Shown here piece by piece: positions 1-8,104 of a stretch of 64,000 nt of DNA (positions are counted from its first letter, which is position 1; each line of letters begins with the position of its first letter). This DNA is from an uncultured Collinsella sp. Its GTDB lineage: Bacteria > Actinomycetota > Coriobacteriia > Coriobacteriales > Coriobacteriaceae. A program made the position numbers and the translations under genes. The notes under the pieces are model-generated. The model saw only the letters and a program-made list of their open reading frames with translations, searched no databases and was not told the DNA's origin. The DNA lies in NCBI GenBank assembly GCA_905197665.1, contig CAJJZP010000010.1:1-64000 (forward strand), given 5' to 3'.

Positions 1-35
1 AGAGGTCAGAAGTTCAAATCTTCTAACGCCCACCA
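1..35 (+). tRNA. tRNA, 3' part only (cut by window edge)
   Basis: A T-arm (AGAAG, TTCAAAT loop, CTTCT) is followed by a seven-base acceptor strand AACGCCC, discriminator A and an encoded CCA at 33-35. The short variable region (about GGTC) rules out a Leu, Ser or Tyr class-II shape. The anticodon lies outside the window, so the amino acid cannot be named. Confidence 0.85.
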
Positions 36-44
36 AATGTTCGC

Positions 45-80
45 AGCTCAGAGGCATCGCCTCTGGGCTGTTTTGTTTTG
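45..80 (+). terminator. Rho-independent terminator of the tRNA transcript
   Basis: An 11-bp stem (45-55 with 59-69, one G-T wobble, loop ATC) is followed by GTTTTGTTTTG. It lies ten bases after the tRNA CCA end. Confidence 0.75.
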
Positions 81-116
81 GTCGCCAAATGGGTCGCCAA
101 ATACGTCACCAAATTT
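81..116 (+). repeat. Three imperfect 12-bp tandem repeats
   Basis: Units 81-92, 93-104 and 105-116 all carry GTCRCCAAAT. The CACCAAAT core also matches the tRNA 3' end at 31-38. Such echoes can mark an integration scar at a tRNA end, but no integrase is present in the window, so this is only a note. Confidence 0.5.
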
Positions 117-441
117 CGAGTTTTTGATCTTCCGGGATGCTTCTCAGTAGTCATCCGAGGAAACTCTCGTCTTCTCCGTTTGCATACACATATCTTTCAA
201 GGATTCGTGCCGCGGTTGCATGAGGCTCGGCAAGGCACGACCGCAACATGTTGGTCAAGCATAATCTTTTGGATTCTTTTGGCGTGAGCGGCTTGGTTTT
301 GGTAGGATTTGTCAGCGGCTTGACTAAGGGGGTTTTATAACTGCCATGCAGGTAGCCGTGTTGGTAACGTTTTACCGACTTGTCAAATACCCCTCATTTT
401 TAATGCGTCTGCAAAATGACTAATTGCTTTGACCTGCTGAA
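117..441. other. Non-coding stretch, nothing recognised
   Basis: I see no ribosome-binding site with a convincing reading frame, no RNA family and no long repeat here. It is more AT-rich than the coding regions and ends at the nrdD promoter. Confidence 0.5.
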
Positions 442-491
442 ACACTATATGTTGTGTTTGACCTAAAAAAAGAATACAGGATATAGATGCC
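442..491 (+). promoter_or_regulatory. nrdD promoter with NrdR box
   Basis: ACACTATATGTTGTGT at 442-457 matches the NrdR consensus (ACACWATATATWGTGT) at 15 of 16 positions. It is followed by TTGACC (458-463) and TATAGA (482-487), a -35/-10 pair with an 18-bp spacer. A much weaker second NrdR-like site (476-491, about 9 of 16) overlaps the -10. NrdR represses ribonucleotide reductase genes in many bacteria. The resulting leader of about 220 nt (to 714) contains a GAGCCG/CGGCTC hairpin at 559-576 but no riboswitch I recognise. Confidence 0.65.
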
Positions 492-714
492 TCTTTGTCG
501 TATGATAGATGGCGGACAGAGAACGAAGACCTTAACTGCCTCTTTTGAACGTGTCCTTGAGCCGCTTGATCGGCTCTTGGGAATGTCCGCATGGAGGCTT
601 ATGGTTTATCGAGAACACAGATTGCGCGACGGCGCCGCAAGACGGGGGCAAGCCCTGCCGGGCATCGTTTGGCTCTGAAACGCAATGAGACTACGACGCG
701 AAAGAGGCAAGAGG

Positions 715-2937
715 ATGAAGATCATCAAGCGCAGCGGCACCGAGGTTGTCTTTGACATCGATAAGATCGTCAATGCCATCCGCGCCGCCAACTTGGAGGT
801 CGAGGAGGGCTCTCGTCTTACCGACCGCCAGGTGGTTTATGCGGCGCAAAACGTCGCCGAGGCATGCGAGAACGCGGGCCACACCGTGTCGGTCGAGGAG
901 ATTCAGGATCTGGTCGAGGACGAGATCATGCGTCTCGACTGCTACGAGGTCGCTCGCCATTACATCATCTATCGCTATGTTCAGAGCCTGAAGCGCCAGA
1001 AGAACACGACCGACGACAAGATTCTGTCGCTCATCGAGTGCAACAACGAAGAGGTCAAGCAGGAGAACTCCAACAAGAACCCGACCGTCAATTCCGTTCA
1101 GCGTGACTACATGGCCGGCGAGATTTCCAAGGACCTGACTCAGCGTGTGCTGCTGCCCCAGGAGATCGTGGATGCTCACAATGAGGGTCTGATCCACTTC
1201 CATGATTCGGACTACTTTGCCCAGCACATGCATAACTGCGACCTGGTGAACCTGGAGGATATGCTCCAGAACGGTACTGTTATCTCGGGTACGCTGATTG
1301 AGAAGCCGCACAGCTTCTCGACGGCTTGCAACATCGCGACGCAGATCATCGCCCAGGTTGCTTCCTCCCAGTACGGTGGCCAGTCGATTTCGCTGACCCA
1401 TCTTGCCCCGTTCGTCGAGGTGAGCCGTCAAAAGATTCGCGGCGAGGTCGCCCGCGAGCTCGAGGAGCTCGGCGTTTCCGCATCTCCCGAAAAGGTCCGC
1501 GAGGTTGTTGAGGACCGCCTGCGTGACGAGATCCGTCGCGGCGTCCAGACGATTCAGTATCAGGTCGTGACCCTTATGACCACCAACGGCCAGGCGCCGT
1601 TCGTGACGGTCTTCATGTATCTCAACGAGGCTCGCTCAGCGCAGGAGAAGCACGACCTTGCCATGATCGTGGAGGAGACGCTTCGTCAGCGCTACGAGGG
1701 CGTTAAGAACGAAGCCGGCGTGTGGATTACCCCGGCATTCCCCAAGCTTATCTATGTACTCGAGGACGATAACGTTCACGAGAATTCCCCGTACTTCTAC
1801 CTGACCCAGCTGGCTGCCAAGTGCACCGCCAAGCGCATGGTGCCCGACTACATCTCCGAGAAGAAGATGCGCGAGCTCAAGCTGTCTAAGGGCGAGACCG
1901 CCGGCAACGGCGATTGCTACACCTGCATGGGTTGCCGTAGTTTCCTGACGCCCGACCGCTCGGGCAACGGCTTTAACAATGTCGCCAACGCGCTGAACTA
2001 TGACCCGACCAAACCTAAGTACTATGGCCGCTTTAACCAGGGTGTTGTGACCATCAACCTGCCCGATGTCGCGCTGAGCTCGCATCAGGACATGGACAAG
2101 TTCTGGAAGATCTTTGACGAGCGCCTTGAGCTGTGCCATCGTGCCCTGCTGTGCCGTCATGAGCGCCTGATGGGCACGCTTTCGGATGCCGCGCCGATTC
2201 TTTGGCAGTACGGCGCCCTGGCGCGTCTGAAGAAGGGCGAGACGATCGACAAGCTGCTCGTGGGCGGCTATTCCACCATCAGCCTGGGCTATGCTGGCCT
2301 GTATGAGTGCGTCAAGTACATGACGGGCCACAGCCACACCGAGAAGGAAGGCACGCCGTTTGCCATGGCCGTCATGCAGCGCATGAACGACAAGTGCGCC
2401 GAGTGGAAGGCCGAAAGCGATATCGATTTCTCGCTGTACGGTACGCCGTTGGAGTCGACGACCTACAAGTTCGCCAAGTGCCTGCAGCGTCGTTTTGGCA
2501 TTATTCCGGGCGTGACGGACAAGGGCTACATTACCAACAGCTATCACGTCCACGTGTCCGAGGAGATCGATGCTTTCGACAAGCTTAAGTTTGAGGGCAT
2601 GTTCCAGCAGCTTTCGCCGGGCGGTGCTATCTCCTACGTCGAGGTTCCCAATATGCAGGACAACCTCAAGGCTGTCATTCGCGTGATGCAGTACATCTAC
2701 GACAACATCATGTACGCCGAGCTCAACACCAAGAGCGACTACTGCCAGGTGTGCGGCTACGATGGCGAGATCAAGATTGTTGAGGACGATGGCAAGCTGG
2801 TGTGGGAGTGCCCCAACTGCGGCAACCGAGACCAGGAGAAGATGAACGTCGCTCGTCGTACGTGCGGCTACATCGGTACCCAGTTCTGGAACCAGGGCCG
2901 AACCGAGGAGATCCGCGACCGCGTGCTGCATCTCTAA
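715..2937 (+). CDS. nrdD: Anaerobic (class III) ribonucleoside-triphosphate reductase NrdD
   Basis: Reduces NTPs to dNTPs under anoxia using a glycyl radical; cytoplasmic. The 740-residue product starts with an ATP-cone domain (about 1-90). It carries the cysteine-rich active-site segment CYTCMGC (C401, C404, C407) and a C-terminal zinc site C677/C680/C699/C702. It ends with the glycyl-radical motif RTCGYIG, with G718 as the radical residue. I start at 715 because AAAGAGG lies seven bases upstream and the protein then begins MKIIKRSG, as in the family. An in-frame ATG at 685 lacks a good site. It is the first gene behind the NrdR-box promoter. The activase nrdG follows after a 426-bp gap filled by two palindromic elements. 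Confidence 0.96.
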   Translation: MKIIKRSGTEVVFDIDKIVNAIRAANLEVEEGSRLTDRQVVYAAQNVAEACENAGHTVSVEEIQDLVEDEIMRLDCYEVARHYIIYRYVQSLKRQKNTTDDKILSLIECNNEEVKQENSNKNPTVNSVQRDYMAGEISKDLTQRVLLPQEIVDAHNEGLIHFHDSDYFAQHMHNCDLVNLEDMLQNGTVISGTLIEKPHSFSTACNIATQIIAQVASSQYGGQSISLTHLAPFVEVSRQKIRGEVARELEELGVSASPEKVREVVEDRLRDEIRRGVQTIQYQVVTLMTTNGQAPFVTVFMYLNEARSAQEKHDLAMIVEETLRQRYEGVKNEAGVWITPAFPKLIYVLEDDNVHENSPYFYLTQLAAKCTAKRMVPDYISEKKMRELKLSKGETAGNGDCYTCMGCRSFLTPDRSGNGFNNVANALNYDPTKPKYYGRFNQGVVTINLPDVALSSHQDMDKFWKIFDERLELCHRALLCRHERLMGTLSDAAPILWQYGALARLKKGETIDKLLVGGYSTISLGYAGLYECVKYMTGHSHTEKEGTPFAMAVMQRMNDKCAEWKAESDIDFSLYGTPLESTTYKFAKCLQRRFGIIPGVTDKGYITNSYHVHVSEEIDAFDKLKFEGMFQQLSPGGAISYVEVPNMQDNLKAVIRVMQYIYDNIMYAELNTKSDYCQVCGYDGEIKIVEDDGKLVWECPNCGNRDQEKMNVARRTCGYIGTQFWNQGRTEEIRDRVLHL

Positions 2938-2948
2938 TAACCATCCCA

Positions 2949-3086
2949 GGCTGCCCCGTAGCGAGGCCCCGGACCTTTACTCGCTATTTCGGACAGTCCT
3001 GGCTCACGACGGAGGCGCCACTGGCGCCTCCTGTTCGTGTGGAACTCATATCGAGCAAAGGTCCGGGGCCTCGCTACGGGGCAGCC
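2949..3086. repeat. 138-bp palindromic element with 35-bp arms
   Basis: Arms 2949-2983 and 3052-3086 are inverted copies with one mismatch in 35. Inside is a second perfect 9-bp hairpin (3011-3019 with 3023-3031, loop ACT). It begins 12 bases after the nrdD stop. The size and nested stem look like a MITE or BIME-like unit or an elaborate terminator. No protein is encoded and there is no T-tract. Confidence 0.75.
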
Positions 3087-3264
3087 AAGTTGACGTAGCT
3101 GAGATGCAGTACGCGGTCTGCTCGCTCCTCGAAGTTCTTAGCGGAAATAATTCGGGCTGCAGCTGCGATTTACTTGCGATGGCGGTTGAGCCGCAACTCA
3201 GTTTTTATTAGACCACGAACCCTATACTCGATGTTCGCTTCGTTCATTGAGTTACCCTTTGCAT

Positions 3265-3348
3265 GAGGTCGGGACATATCGTCCCGACCGCAGTTTCGCA
3301 GGCCGCAGGCCGAGAATGTTTGAGGACGGGATGATATGTCCCGGCCTC
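3265..3348. repeat. Long-arm inverted repeat upstream of nrdG
   Basis: Arms 3265-3286 and 3327-3348 match at 20 of 22 positions (GAGGYCGGGACATATC core), with a 40-base loop. The left arm can also fold alone (GGTCGGGA with TCCCGACC). It ends 15 bases before the nrdG start, next to the ribosome-binding site, so it could affect nrdG expression. It resembles the element at 9562-9644 in layout (GGGACAT in a 20-base arm, loop of about 40). Confidence 0.7.
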
Positions 3349-3363
3349 CCGGGAGAGTTACCT

Positions 3364-3945
3364 ATGAACTACGCGAACATTAAGTATTTCGACATTGCTG
3401 ATGGAGAAGGCGTCCGCACTTCTCTGTTTGTGAGCGGGTGCCGTCGTGGCTGCAAGAATTGCTTTAACTCCGTCGCGTGGGACTTTGCCGCGGGCGAGCC
3501 GTTTGATCGTGCCGTCGAGGACAAGATTATCGAGAGCCTCGATCATCCCTTTATTGACGGCCTGACGATTCTGGGCGGCGAGCCTATGGAGCCCGAGAAT
3601 CAGGCGGGACTCGTTGATTTTGTCGAGCGTGTTCGCGCGGCCTATCCAGCGGGGTCGGGGAAGACTATTTGGTGCTTCACCGGCGATGTGCTCGAGGAGC
3701 TTATGCCGGGAGGCCGCCACCATACCGAGGTCACGGACCGTATCCTTGCCTGTCTCGACATGTTGGTGGATGGCCCGTTTGTTCAGGATCTGTATGATAT
3801 CTCATTGCGTTTTAGGGGCTCGAGTAACCAGCGCGTGATTGATATGAACGCCACGCGCGCCCGTGCTGTGCGCGAGGGCGTTGCGCTTTGCGACGCTGTG
3901 GAGCTTTGGCGGGACGATCCGGTCTATTCGACCCATACTATGTAG
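3364..3945 (+). CDS. nrdG: Anaerobic ribonucleotide reductase activating protein NrdG
   Basis: Radical SAM activase that installs the glycyl radical on NrdD. The 193-residue product carries C26-x3-C30-x2-C33 (SGCRRGCKNCF), the [4Fe-4S] cluster motif spacing of NrdG, and GGEPMEPEN, the SAM-contacting glycine motif. The start at 3364 follows GGGAG by about nine bases. A longer frame from 3247 would translate the inverted repeat and is unlikely. The C-terminal part (MLVDGPFV, then LRFRGSSNQR) is typical of NrdG. It lies downstream of nrdD on the same strand but has its own leader. Confidence 0.95.
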   Translation: MNYANIKYFDIADGEGVRTSLFVSGCRRGCKNCFNSVAWDFAAGEPFDRAVEDKIIESLDHPFIDGLTILGGEPMEPENQAGLVDFVERVRAAYPAGSGKTIWCFTGDVLEELMPGGRHHTEVTDRILACLDMLVDGPFVQDLYDISLRFRGSSNQRVIDMNATRARAVREGVALCDAVELWRDDPVYSTHTM

Positions 3946-4011
3946 CTTGTGGCCGATGCCAAAGGGCGTGGTACCATAGCGCGAACGTGAAATCGGAAAA
4001 GTGAGGCCCAG

Positions 4012-4569
4012 ATGGTCGATCAGGAAAAAGTCGAGGCCGCCATTAAGCTGTTGCTTGAGGGCATAGGCGAGGACCCAACTCGTGAGGGCCTGCTGGAGAC
4101 CCCGGCGCGCGTTGCCCGTATGTATGGTGAGATCGCCGGCGGTATGGATCAGAGTGCCGAGGAGCACCTGTCCAAAACCTTTGCCGTCGCTTCGAACGAC
4201 TTGGTTATTGAGCGCGACATTACGTTTTACTCGCTGTGCGAGCACCATCTGCTGCCGTTTTATGGCAAGGCTGCGATCGGCTATATCCCTAACGGTCGCG
4301 TGGCGGGTCTGTCTAAGCTCGCTCGCACGGTTGAAGTCTATGCCCGTCGTCTGCAGCTGCAGGAGCAGTTGTGTGCACAGGTTGCCGATGCCCTCATGGA
4401 ATATCTTGCTCCCCAAGGGGCGATTGTGCTGATGGAAGCCGAGCACATGTGCATGACGATGCGCGGCGTGCAAAAGCCCGGCACCAAGACCGTGACGCTC
4501 GCTCGCCGCGGCGTCTTTGAGACCGATCCCGCGCTCGAGGAGCGGTTCTTTAGGATGCTGGGCCGTTAG
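4012..4569 (+). CDS. folE: GTP cyclohydrolase I
   Basis: Converts GTP to 7,8-dihydroneopterin triphosphate, the first step of folate synthesis; cytoplasmic homodecamer in the family. The 185-residue product has the signature CEHHLLPF (C76, H79) and MCMTMRGV (C147), giving the Cys/His zinc ligands. The N-terminal DPTREGLLETPARVARMY stretch is typical. It is followed after a single base by the HD-domain gene and then folB, so this is a small folate operon. Confidence 0.96.
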   Translation: MVDQEKVEAAIKLLLEGIGEDPTREGLLETPARVARMYGEIAGGMDQSAEEHLSKTFAVASNDLVIERDITFYSLCEHHLLPFYGKAAIGYIPNGRVAGLSKLARTVEVYARRLQLQEQLCAQVADALMEYLAPQGAIVLMEAEHMCMTMRGVQKPGTKTVTLARRGVFETDPALEERFFRMLGR

Positions 4570-4570
4570 C

Positions 4571-5152
4571 ATGAGGGTCGTCAACGACTTTACATCGAAG
4601 ACCGATGAGGGGACGTCGCGTCGCGGCTTCATGGCTTCGGGCCTGGCCCCCTTTGGTGCTATGCCTCGCATTGATTACATTTGTGCCAACGGGCTGTTTC
4701 GGCGGCACCTGGGCAACATTGCGCAGTTGGAATCGGGGCGCATCTTCTGCCGCCACGGTATTGACCATCTGCTCGATGTCGCTCGCATTATGTGGATCAA
4801 GAATCTCGAGGAACAGCTCGAATTTGACCGCGAGGTCATCTACGCCACGGCACTTCTTCACGATATCGGCAAAGATGAACAGTATGAATCGGGTATATCC
4901 CATGATGTTGCAAGCGAACGCGTCGCCGATGCGATTCTCGGCGGCATGCCCGATGATGTGGCGTTTGAGCCGGCCGATGCCGCAGCCATTAAGACGGCCA
5001 TTCTGGGCCATCGAAAGCTGCGCGTGAACAGCCAACCGCTTGAGCGTCTGCTCTATGCGGCCGATAAAGCGTCGCGCGCCTGCTTTGCATGCCCCGCGCG
5101 CAATGCTTGCAACTGGAGCGATGATAAAAAGAACCTGTCGATTCGCGTGTAG
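4571..5152 (+). CDS. HD-domain phosphohydrolase in folate operon
   Basis: About 193 residues. HD-superfamily metal motif is visible: an upstream His in RHGIDHLLDVAR, then LLHDIGKDE, and a later histidine (LGHRKL). A C-terminal CFACPARNAC segment may bind metal. HD proteins hydrolyse phosphate esters. The position one base after the folE stop and just before folB suggests, as inference, removal of phosphates from dihydroneopterin triphosphate, a step with no other candidate here. The start at 4571 is chosen for coupling to the folE stop; ATGs at 4631 and 4661 are alternatives because none has a strong site. A general YqeK-like nucleotidase is the main alternative. Confidence 0.75.
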   Translation: MRVVNDFTSKTDEGTSRRGFMASGLAPFGAMPRIDYICANGLFRRHLGNIAQLESGRIFCRHGIDHLLDVARIMWIKNLEEQLEFDREVIYATALLHDIGKDEQYESGISHDVASERVADAILGGMPDDVAFEPADAAAIKTAILGHRKLRVNSQPLERLLYAADKASRACFACPARNACNWSDDKKNLSIRV

Positions 5153-5195
5153 TTAGTTTGCGCGGTCGGGGTTCTAAACGAAGGAGACGATCGCG

Positions 5196-5681
5196 ATGAG
5201 CAATAAGAAACTGCCCGAGAATGCAACCAAGACTGAAGGTGCCGAGCTCGCCCGCCGTGGAAGGGGCGAAATATCCACCGCAACGGCGGTACCCCACGTG
5301 AGCTATGACGATCTGCGCCATGCCGACCGCATCACCGTTGAAGGTCTTGAGGTTTTTGCTAACCACGGCGTATATCCCGAAGAGAACGCGCTGGGCCAGA
5401 AGTTCATCGTGTCCCTGGTGCTCTATGCCGACCTGCGTGCAGCGGGGGAGCACGATAACCTGGACGCCTCGATTGACTACGGCTCGGTATGCCACGATGT
5501 CGATGGCTATCTGCGCGAGCATACGTTTAAGCTCATCGAGGCTGCAGCCGAGGGTGTGGCCCAGATACTGCTGCGTCGTTACCCCCTGCTGCTTGGCGTG
5601 CACGTTAAGCTCGATAAGCCTTGGGCGCCCGTCGGTCTTCCCCTGGCAAGCTGCGGTGTCGAGATCGAGCGCGTGCGCTAA
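5196..5681 (+). CDS. folB: Dihydroneopterin aldolase
   Basis: Cleaves dihydroneopterin to 6-hydroxymethyl-dihydropterin in folate synthesis. The FolB core begins near residue 43 (RITVEGLEVFANHGVYPEE) and continues through LDASIDYGSVC and KLDKPWAP, all family landmarks. The 161-residue length includes an N-terminal extension of about 40 residues not normal for FolB (about 120). The start at 5196 has GAAGGAG about eight bases upstream, so the extension is probably translated. It ends the folE-HD-folB operon and converges on the peptidase gene at 5688. Confidence 0.92.
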   Translation: MSNKKLPENATKTEGAELARRGRGEISTATAVPHVSYDDLRHADRITVEGLEVFANHGVYPEENALGQKFIVSLVLYADLRAAGEHDNLDASIDYGSVCHDVDGYLREHTFKLIEAAAEGVAQILLRRYPLLLGVHVKLDKPWAPVGLPLASCGVEIERVR

Positions 5682-5687
5682 CCGACT

Positions 5688-6464
5688 CTAGAGCTCGTTG
5701 GCGGGCGGTTTTTTGAGCCGCTGCGACAGAGCCCTGTTGTTGGGGCAGTACGTGTCGAGCAGCGCGTGAAACCGCTGATTGTGGCTTGGCTCGAGCAAGT
5801 GGACGAGCTCGTGGGCGACAACCATGTCGAGGCATTCGACGGGGTAGGCGGCAAGTTCTCGTGCGATGCGAACGGCGCCGGATTTGGGCGTGCAGGAGCC
5901 CCAACGCGTTTTCATGCTGCGTACGGAAACGCGGGAAACGGCGACATCCATTGCGATTTCGTATGCGTGCACAATATCGCGCAGTGCCGATGTGACCTCG
6001 GACGTATAGAGCTGGTCAATATGGGCTTGGATCTCACTGGGCGTTAAGCCGTCGAGGGTCGCGTTCCACTTGGCCTGCGGACGTTCGTCTGGCTCGTCGG
6101 TACCCATAAAACTTGCGAAGGTAGCCTGCTTGGGCCGCGGTGCGGGTGATGCAAAGTTATGATCGAGTGCATCCTGTACCGTGATGGGCTTGCCCCAAAG
6201 TGCAATGATCGAGTGGGGGCTGAGCGACTCCTGTGCCGTCGTCTGACGTTGCTCGCGCTGGGCAAGTCGGCTGATAATCCAGGCGCTGTTGCGCTTCACA
6301 AACGCTTCGATACGCTCGCGGCTGGCGCCGAGCGGCGCGCTGGCGTGGACCTCACCGCTCGATGTGACGCGTAGGTTGAAGTTCTTGACGCACTTTTTGG
6401 TAACGACGACGGGGATGGGCGTCCCATCCGGTCGGGGTACGGAAATCGTAAACTGCTGCGTCAA
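5688..6464 (-). CDS. YgjP-like (DUF45) zinc metallopeptidase
   Basis: 258 residues from a TTG start at 6464. The C-terminal half has the zinc motif HELVHLLEPSHNQRFH (HExxH plus a distal His) preceded by TRWGSC, the hallmark of the YgjP/SprT-like family. The N-terminal region is a beta-rich presequence. The TTG was chosen because AAGGA lies six bases upstream. Earlier in-frame starts (ATG 6497, TTG 6527) fall inside the hairpin at 6487-6522. The substrate is not known. It follows the dipeptidase gene on the same strand. Confidence 0.85.
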   Translation of the reverse strand: MTQQFTISVPRPDGTPIPVVVTKKCVKNFNLRVTSSGEVHASAPLGASRERIEAFVKRNSAWIISRLAQREQRQTTAQESLSPHSIIALWGKPITVQDALDHNFASPAPRPKQATFASFMGTDEPDERPQAKWNATLDGLTPSEIQAHIDQLYTSEVTSALRDIVHAYEIAMDVAVSRVSVRSMKTRWGSCTPKSGAVRIARELAAYPVECLDMVVAHELVHLLEPSHNQRFHALLDTYCPNNRALSQRLKKPPANEL

Positions 6465-6486
6465 AAGCGGTCCTTCAGATTGGGGA

Positions 6487-6522
6487 CGGGCCGGCATGTC
6501 GACCGTTCGGCATGCCGGCCCG
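6487..6522. repeat. 12-bp perfect hairpin between dipeptidase and YgjP-like genes
   Basis: CGGGCCGGCATG (6487-6498) and its exact reverse complement (6511-6522) flank a 12-base loop. It lies just after the dipeptidase stop on the minus strand. It has no T-tract, so it may stabilise the 3' end or attenuate rather than terminate cleanly. Confidence 0.6.
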
Positions 6523-6538
6523 CTCAAGGGATGTGAAA

Positions 6539-7552
6539 TTAATAACGCTCAAAGAAGGCAAGCGCGTTGTCGCTGCAGAGCTTCTGCATCACGGTCTTGC
6601 CAAAGTGCTTGGAGAGCATGTTCTGGAACTCGGGCATCTTGCTGGCGTCGGAGAGGAAAGCGGGCACCGCGGCACCGTCCCAGTCGCCGCCGAGCGCGAT
6701 GACGTCCTCGCCGCCCAGGTCGAGCCAGTGCTCGATATGTGCCGCCAGCTGGTCGAAGGTGACGTCTGCGGCTGTCTTGTCGGTTGCGTCGTTGGATAGG
6801 AACTCGCTGCAGTAGTTGAGGCCGACGATGCCACCCATGTCGCGAATGGTGCGGAACTGGTCGTCGGTAAGGTTGCGCTTAACGCCGCAAACCGCGCGGG
6901 AGTTGGAGTGGCTGGCGACGAAGGGGCGCGTGGCGTGGGCGACAACCTCGTCAAAGCACTCATCGTTGAGGTGGGAGACGTCGAGCACCATGCCGGCGTG
7001 CTCCATCTGCGTAAGCGCCTCGATGCCGGCGGCGGTGAGGCCGGCGTGGGTGTCGTGGCCGCTCGCGAGCGGTCCCTGCGCGTTCCAGCTGAGTGATGAC
7101 ATGAGTACGCCCAAGCTCTTGAGCACCTCGATCAGCGCGGGGTCCTCAGCAAAGAACGTGGCGTTTTCGATGGTGTGGATGCAGGCGACCTTGCCATCTT
7201 TGAGCGCAGGGCGAATGTCTGCCGCGCTGCGTACGTTGACCATGCGGTCGTGGTTGAGCATTGCCTGGCCGCTCATGTGCGCCATGATCTGCGCCTGGAA
7301 GCGCGCGGCGTGGGCGGTGGGAATCTCGTCGGGGACAAACGTGGCGAAGCACTGTGCCCACGGCGTGTTGCCGATTTTTGCGAGCGAGATGGCACAGGCG
7401 TTACCCTCGATGAGGTCGAAATCTTGCGGATGCGTTTCGTCGCCGGGGAAATAACCGTCGGTGCCGGCGGTAAAGCGCAGGTCGAGATCGAGCGTGGCCC
7501 AGCCGATTCGGTCGGCAGTGTCGCAGTGTAGGTCAAATACGGGATATGCCAT
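6539..7552 (-). CDS. Membrane dipeptidase-type (M19) Zn peptidase
   Basis: 337 residues, renal-dipeptidase/M19 family, hydrolysing dipeptides (often including D-amino-acid ones). Zinc-site landmarks are present: FDLHCDT near the N-terminus, HTIENA with the bridging Glu, DVSHL, SHSNSRAVC and GGDWDG near the C-terminus. The start at 7552 is set by GGAGGA four to five bases upstream in the minus strand; an ATG at 7582 has no such site. No signal peptide is visible, so it is probably cytoplasmic, as in many gut bacteria. Confidence 0.9.
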   Translation of the reverse strand: MAYPVFDLHCDTADRIGWATLDLDLRFTAGTDGYFPGDETHPQDFDLIEGNACAISLAKIGNTPWAQCFATFVPDEIPTAHAARFQAQIMAHMSGQAMLNHDRMVNVRSAADIRPALKDGKVACIHTIENATFFAEDPALIEVLKSLGVLMSSLSWNAQGPLASGHDTHAGLTAAGIEALTQMEHAGMVLDVSHLNDECFDEVVAHATRPFVASHSNSRAVCGVKRNLTDDQFRTIRDMGGIVGLNYCSEFLSNDATDKTAADVTFDQLAAHIEHWLDLGGEDVIALGGDWDGAAVPAFLSDASKMPEFQNMLSKHFGKTVMQKLCSDNALAFFERY

Positions 7553-7672
7553 GGTTCCTCCGGTTGCAGCGTTTCTTTGCAAACTGTCATTGAATTGTAT
7601 GACTAGGGTATAGTTAGCGCCATATGTTCACGGCGGCCCGCGTTGTGCGCCGCCCTTATCACGGAGGTTACC

Positions 7673-8101
7673 ATGTCCAACCAGGGCAAGAAGGTCAAGA
7701 CCCATTATCGCGGCACGCTCGATGACGGCACGCAGTTCGATAGCTCCTACGATCGCGGCGAGCCGCTGGAGTTCACCTGCGGCGCCGGTCAGATGATCAA
7801 GGGCTTCGACGCCGCTGTTGTCGACATGCAGGTGGGCGAGAAGAAGACCGTGCACATTCCTGCTGCCGATGCCTACGGCGAGCACAATCCCGAGATGGTT
7901 CTGACCTTCCCGGCCGAACAGGTTCCCAACATCGAGCAGATCGAGAAGGGCATGAAGCTTTTCCTGTCCACGCCGAGCGGTATGCCCGTTCCCGCCGTGG
8001 TCATCGACGTAACGCCCGAGGCTGTGACGCTCGACGCCAACCACGAGCTGGCCGGCAAGGACCTCAACTTTGATATCGAGCTCGTCGAGGTCGAGGGCTA
8101 G
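7673..8101 (+). CDS. slyD: FKBP-type peptidyl-prolyl isomerase, SlyD-like
   Basis: 142 residues. The order FKBP N-part (THYRGTLDDGTQFDSSYDRGEPLEF), insert-in-flap domain (AYGEHNPEMVLTFP onward) and FKBP C-part (NHELAGKDLNFDIELVEV) is the SlyD architecture. It catalyses prolyl isomerisation and chaperones folding. The His/Cys-rich nickel tail of E. coli SlyD is absent. The start at 7673 has ACGGAGG seven bases upstream. The next gene, a UreE-like protein, begins four bases after the stop, so the two are cotranscribed. Confidence 0.9.
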   Translation: MSNQGKKVKTHYRGTLDDGTQFDSSYDRGEPLEFTCGAGQMIKGFDAAVVDMQVGEKKTVHIPAADAYGEHNPEMVLTFPAEQVPNIEQIEKGMKLFLSTPSGMPVPAVVIDVTPEAVTLDANHELAGKDLNFDIELVEVEG

Positions 8102-8104
8102 AGT

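Noticed and set aside
476..491. Second NrdR box at standard spacing
   Set aside because: Only about 9 of 16 positions fit and the spacing is about 34 bp centre to centre; kept only as a weak note.
3247..3363. Longer N-terminus for NrdG
   Set aside because: It would translate the inverted repeat and has no ribosome-binding site; the start at 3364 aligns with the family.
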